Below are positions 29,013 to 31,176 of a DNA stretch of 31,176 nucleotides, in pieces. A model generated the notes under the pieces. It was not told the origin of the DNA, ran no database searches, and saw only the letters and a program-made list of their open reading frames with translations. How positions within the stretch are numbered: position 1 is the stretch's first letter; each line of letters opens with the position of its first letter. The stretch comes from a virus. The stretch covers positions 1 to 31,176 of the IMG/VR virus record IMGVR_UViG_3300030099_004318. The stretch is one strand, 5' to 3'. A program made the translations under genes and the position numbers.

Positions 29013-29833
29013 GTTACGTAAAAATTCAATGGGAACAAATATTTGAAATTTGTTCTAATATAAAAGAAAAATTTCCTAATAAAAAATTTTGGGGAGTACC
29101 AAGAGGAGGTCAAGTTGTTGCGGGAATTTTAGGCAATGCTGTTAATTCAGTAGAGGATTGCGATGTTATTGTTGATGATATAATAGACAGTGGAAGAACA
29201 GAAGCTAAATTTAAAAAGCATAACAAACCATTTATAGCATTATATGATTTAAGAAAAATCGAAACAAATGATTGGTTAATCTTTCCATGGGAAAAAACAC
29301 AAAACGACATAGAAGATAACGTTGTAAGAATATTACAGTATTTTGGTGAAGACCCAAACAGAGAAGGTTTAAAAGATACTCCTAAAAGATTTATAAAATT
29401 CTTTCAAGAATTTTTAAATCCACCAGAATGGAAATGTACAACTTTTGAAGGAGAGGGATATGACGAGATGATTATTCAAAAAAACATTCCGTTTTATTCT
29501 TTATGTGAACATCATATAGCTCCCTTTTTTGGTAAAGGACATATAGCATATATACCAAATAAAAAAATAGTTGGATTAAGTAAACTAGCAAGAACATTAG
29601 AAACATATTCTAGACGTTTACAAAATCAAGAACGTATAACACAACAAGTAGCTGAATTTTTAGAAAAACAATTAAAACCAAAAGGCGTTGCTGTTATATT
29701 ATCTGCTCAACATATGTGTATGGAAATGCGTGGAGTTAAAAAACACGATACCTTTACAACTACAAGTAAAATGACTGGAGTGTTTAAAACGGGATATGAA
29801 GCTAGAATGGAATTAATGAATTTAATTAAATGA
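29009..29833 (+). CDS. folE: Phosphoribosyltransferase-GTP cyclohydrolase I (FolE) fusion
   Basis: The 274-residue protein joins two domains. Residues 1-95 resemble a minimal type I phosphoribosyltransferase, with GVPRGGQVVAG (29-39) and the PRPP loop CDVIVDDIIDSGRT (51-64). Residues about 96-274 are GTP cyclohydrolase I: NREGLKDTPKR (117-127), the zinc ligands Cys166 and CEHH (166-169), GLSKLARTLETYSRRLQNQE (189-208) and QHMCMEMRGV with Cys237. FolE makes dihydroneopterin triphosphate from GTP for QueD. The transferase could turn guanine, released by DpdA, into GMP; this link is inference. The small transferase lacks the usual hood and full C-terminal part. Overlaps neighbours by ATGA. Confidence 0.88.
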   Translation: MSYVKIQWEQIFEICSNIKEKFPNKKFWGVPRGGQVVAGILGNAVNSVEDCDVIVDDIIDSGRTEAKFKKHNKPFIALYDLRKIETNDWLIFPWEKTQNDIEDNVVRILQYFGEDPNREGLKDTPKRFIKFFQEFLNPPEWKCTTFEGEGYDEMIIQKNIPFYSLCEHHIAPFFGKGHIAYIPNKKIVGLSKLARTLETYSRRLQNQERITQQVAEFLEKQLKPKGVAVILSAQHMCMEMRGVKKHDTFTTTSKMTGVFKTGYEARMELMNLIK

Positions 29834-30186
29834 AAAGCAACAAAATACAACATACTAAAAAAGCATTATTAGAAGCCTTAGAAAAATCTTTAGGTGTAGT
29901 TACAACAGCTTGTAAACAAGTTGGTATTGATAGAACTACATTTTATAGATATTATAAAAACGATTCAAGGTTTAGAAAAAAAGTAAATGAATTATCTGAT
30001 GTAGCAAAAGATTTTGCTGAAAGTCAATTATTCAAACAGATACAAGATGGTAATCCAACTGCAACAATTTTTTATTTAAAAACTAAGGCGAAGGACAGGG
30101 GTTATGTTGAAAGACAAGAGATTGAGCATACTGGCGATGTAAAAACAGAAATAGTTCAATGGAAACCAGCAGAAAAAAAATCATAG
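29830..30186 (+). CDS. terS: Terminase small subunit
   Basis: The 118-residue protein has an N-terminal helix-turn-helix (VVTTACKQVGIDRTTFYRYY, about residues 23-42), a central helical part with FAESQLFKQIQDGNPTATIFYLKT, and KDRGYVERQEIEHTG near the end. This matches small terminases that bind the pac or cos site and recruit the large subunit. It overlaps folE by ATGA upstream and terL by 28 bases downstream, so packaging begins in the same transcript as DNA modification. Confidence 0.88.
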   Translation: MKSNKIQHTKKALLEALEKSLGVVTTACKQVGIDRTTFYRYYKNDSRFRKKVNELSDVAKDFAESQLFKQIQDGNPTATIFYLKTKAKDRGYVERQEIEHTGDVKTEIVQWKPAEKKS

Positions 30187-31176
30187 AATGCAACAAGCAA
30201 TTCTATGAATGTTTAAATTCAAAAAAAAAAATAAAAATATTTCAAGGAGGTACAAGAAGTGGAAAGACGTTTGCTATATGTCAGTATTTAATTCATTTAT
30301 TGTTATATGAAAAAAAACCAAAAATTATTACAATAGCAAGAAAAACACTACCAGCAGTTAAATCGTCTGTGTTTAGAGATTTTATGCATATCTTAGAAAA
30401 GGTTGGAATATTATATAACGGTTATTTAAATAAATCTGAATTAATTTATTATTATAAAAACCATAAAGTTGAATTTATAAGCGTTGATGAACCGCAGAAA
30501 ATTCGTGGAAGAAAACGAGATATATTATTCATTAACGAAGGAAACGAATTGAGCTATGAAGATTTCAGACAACTTATTATGAGAACTAGCGAACAGACTA
30601 TTATTGATTTCAATCCGTCAGACCCAATACATTGGATATATGATGAGCTTATGGATAGAGAGGATTCTGAAACTTTTATAAGCACATATAAAGACAATGC
30701 GTTTTTAGAAAAACAAATAGTTAATGAAATAGAAAGATTAAAAGATAAAGATGAACAATATTGGAATGTTTATGGAAAAGGAGAAAGAGCAACATTTGCC
30801 GAAGGAATGGTTTTTAAAAATTGGAATTGGATAGACTATAAAGAGTTTCCAGATAATGACGAAATATTTTTAGGTTGTGATTTTGGATATACTAATGACC
30901 CAACTGCTATTGTAGAATTAAGAAAACAAAATGATAAAATATATATAAAAGAAATATGTTATCAAACTGGAATGACAAATCAAGATATTGCAAATTTTTT
31001 AAAAGAAAATAAATATGACGAAAATATAATATACTGCGATTCTGCTGAACCTAAAAGTATTGCAGAACTAAGAAGCGCAGGAATATTAGCTAAACCAAGT
31101 ATCAAAGGTCAAGGAAGTGTAGCAGCAGGAATTTCATTAATTAAAGAATATGAAATATTTTGCTGTAATCTATCTA
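30159..31176 (+). CDS. terL: Terminase large subunit, N-terminal part (continues at window start)
   Basis: ATG 30159 (METSRKKIIECNKQF) lies inside terS in another frame; the first ATG after terS is in a closed frame, which supports this start. The frame stays open to the window end (339 codons) and continues in bases 3-335. ATPase motifs: Walker A GGTRSGKTFA (residues 29-38), a DILFINEGNEL Walker B and IIDFNPSD coupling motif, then the nuclease domain with LGCDFGYTNDPTAIVEL and YCDSAEP. It is of the PBSX/TIGR01547-like class. It drives DNA into the prohead and cuts it. Confidence 0.93.
   Translation, partial: METSRKKIIECNKQFYECLNSKKKIKIFQGGTRSGKTFAICQYLIHLLLYEKKPKIITIARKTLPAVKSSVFRDFMHILEKVGILYNGYLNKSELIYYYKNHKVEFISVDEPQKIRGRKRDILFINEGNELSYEDFRQLIMRTSEQTIIDFNPSDPIHWIYDELMDREDSETFISTYKDNAFLEKQIVNEIERLKDKDEQYWNVYGKGERATFAEGMVFKNWNWIDYKEFPDNDEIFLGCDFGYTNDPTAIVELRKQNDKIYIKEICYQTGMTNQDIANFLKENKYDENIIYCDSAEPKSIAELRSAGILAKPSIKGQGSVAAGISLIKEYEIFCCNLS
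31000..31176. repeat. Right copy of the 177-bp terminal redundancy
   Basis: Matches bases 1-177 without indels and with five substitutions. The repeat lies inside terL, so it joins the two gene halves in frame. Differences suggest mixed strains in the source or assembly rather than a perfect packaged repeat. Confidence 0.9.

Noticed and set aside
28910-29113. 67-residue minus-strand frame across the queE-folE junction
   Set aside because: It is opposite a coupled plus-strand micro-gene and folE, with no minus-strand genes elsewhere.
1-31176. CRISPR arrays, tRNA genes, integrase or attachment sites
   Set aside because: No regularly spaced repeats, cloverleaf sequences or recombinase motifs were seen. 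Absence by eye is not proof for tRNAs.

Overview
The window is essentially one complete, tightly packed genome of a tailed phage with a long non-contractile tail (siphovirus layout) that probably infects a marine member of the Flavobacteriia/Bacteroidetes. Evidence for the host: the DNA is very A+T-rich; genes lack Shine-Dalgarno sequences and instead start after A-rich leaders; and many gene starts are preceded by the Bacteroidetes sigma-A -7 box TAnnTTTG, often with TTTG 17-22 bases upstream. All genes lie on the + strand. The first 177 bases repeat at the end (1-177 against 31000-31176, five mismatches) and both copies sit in the same terminase gene. The map therefore closes into a circle of about 30,999 bp, or the molecule is circularly permuted. 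I see no integrase, DNA polymerase, primase, tRNA or CRISPR array.

Layout. (1) 1-5003, packaging and head: end of terminase large subunit, HK97-type portal, Mu F/SPP1 gp7-like head protein, prohead protease, HK97-fold major capsid protein, terminator. (2) 5004-7234: a possible small RNA, then connector, head closure, gp10-like and tail-completion proteins. (3) 7231-8713, likely lysis: DUF5675/L,D-transpeptidase-like protein, a membrane-anchored coiled coil, a 33-residue membrane peptide and a GTA-type holin. (4) 8713-12757: basic micro-protein, HNH endonuclease, long tail fibre with S74 auto-chaperone, small lipoprotein and a conserved unknown. (5) 12821-18758, tail: tube, tail assembly chaperone with a -1 frameshift on an A10 run, tape measure and tail-tip protein. 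(6) 18759-18969: an A/T inverted repeat and early promoter.

(7) 18970-25887, early genes: Cro-like HTH protein, SSB-like protein, RecE-like exonuclease, Hjc-like nuclease, a third PD-(D/E)XK protein, a DnaB/Twinkle-type helicase and many tiny unknown or membrane proteins. Two of the sub-operons share an almost identical promoter-leader. (8) 25871-29833, a DNA hypermodification cassette in one overlapping operon: ParB-like protein, DpdA-like DNA transglycosylase, QueC, QueD, QueE, a membrane micro-protein and a phosphoribosyltransferase-FolE fusion. Together these should make a 7-deazaguanine from GTP and exchange it for guanine in phage DNA. (9) 29830-31176: terminase small and large subunits, translationally coupled to the modification operon.

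The most interesting points are in the modification cassette. QueC lacks all four zinc-binding cysteines. QueE has a stretched CX3CX18C iron-sulfur motif. FolE carries an N-terminal mini phosphoribosyltransferase that could recycle the guanine released by DpdA back towards GTP, the substrate of FolE. A ParB-like protein is coupled to DpdA. Families were assigned by eye from motifs; no database search was run.
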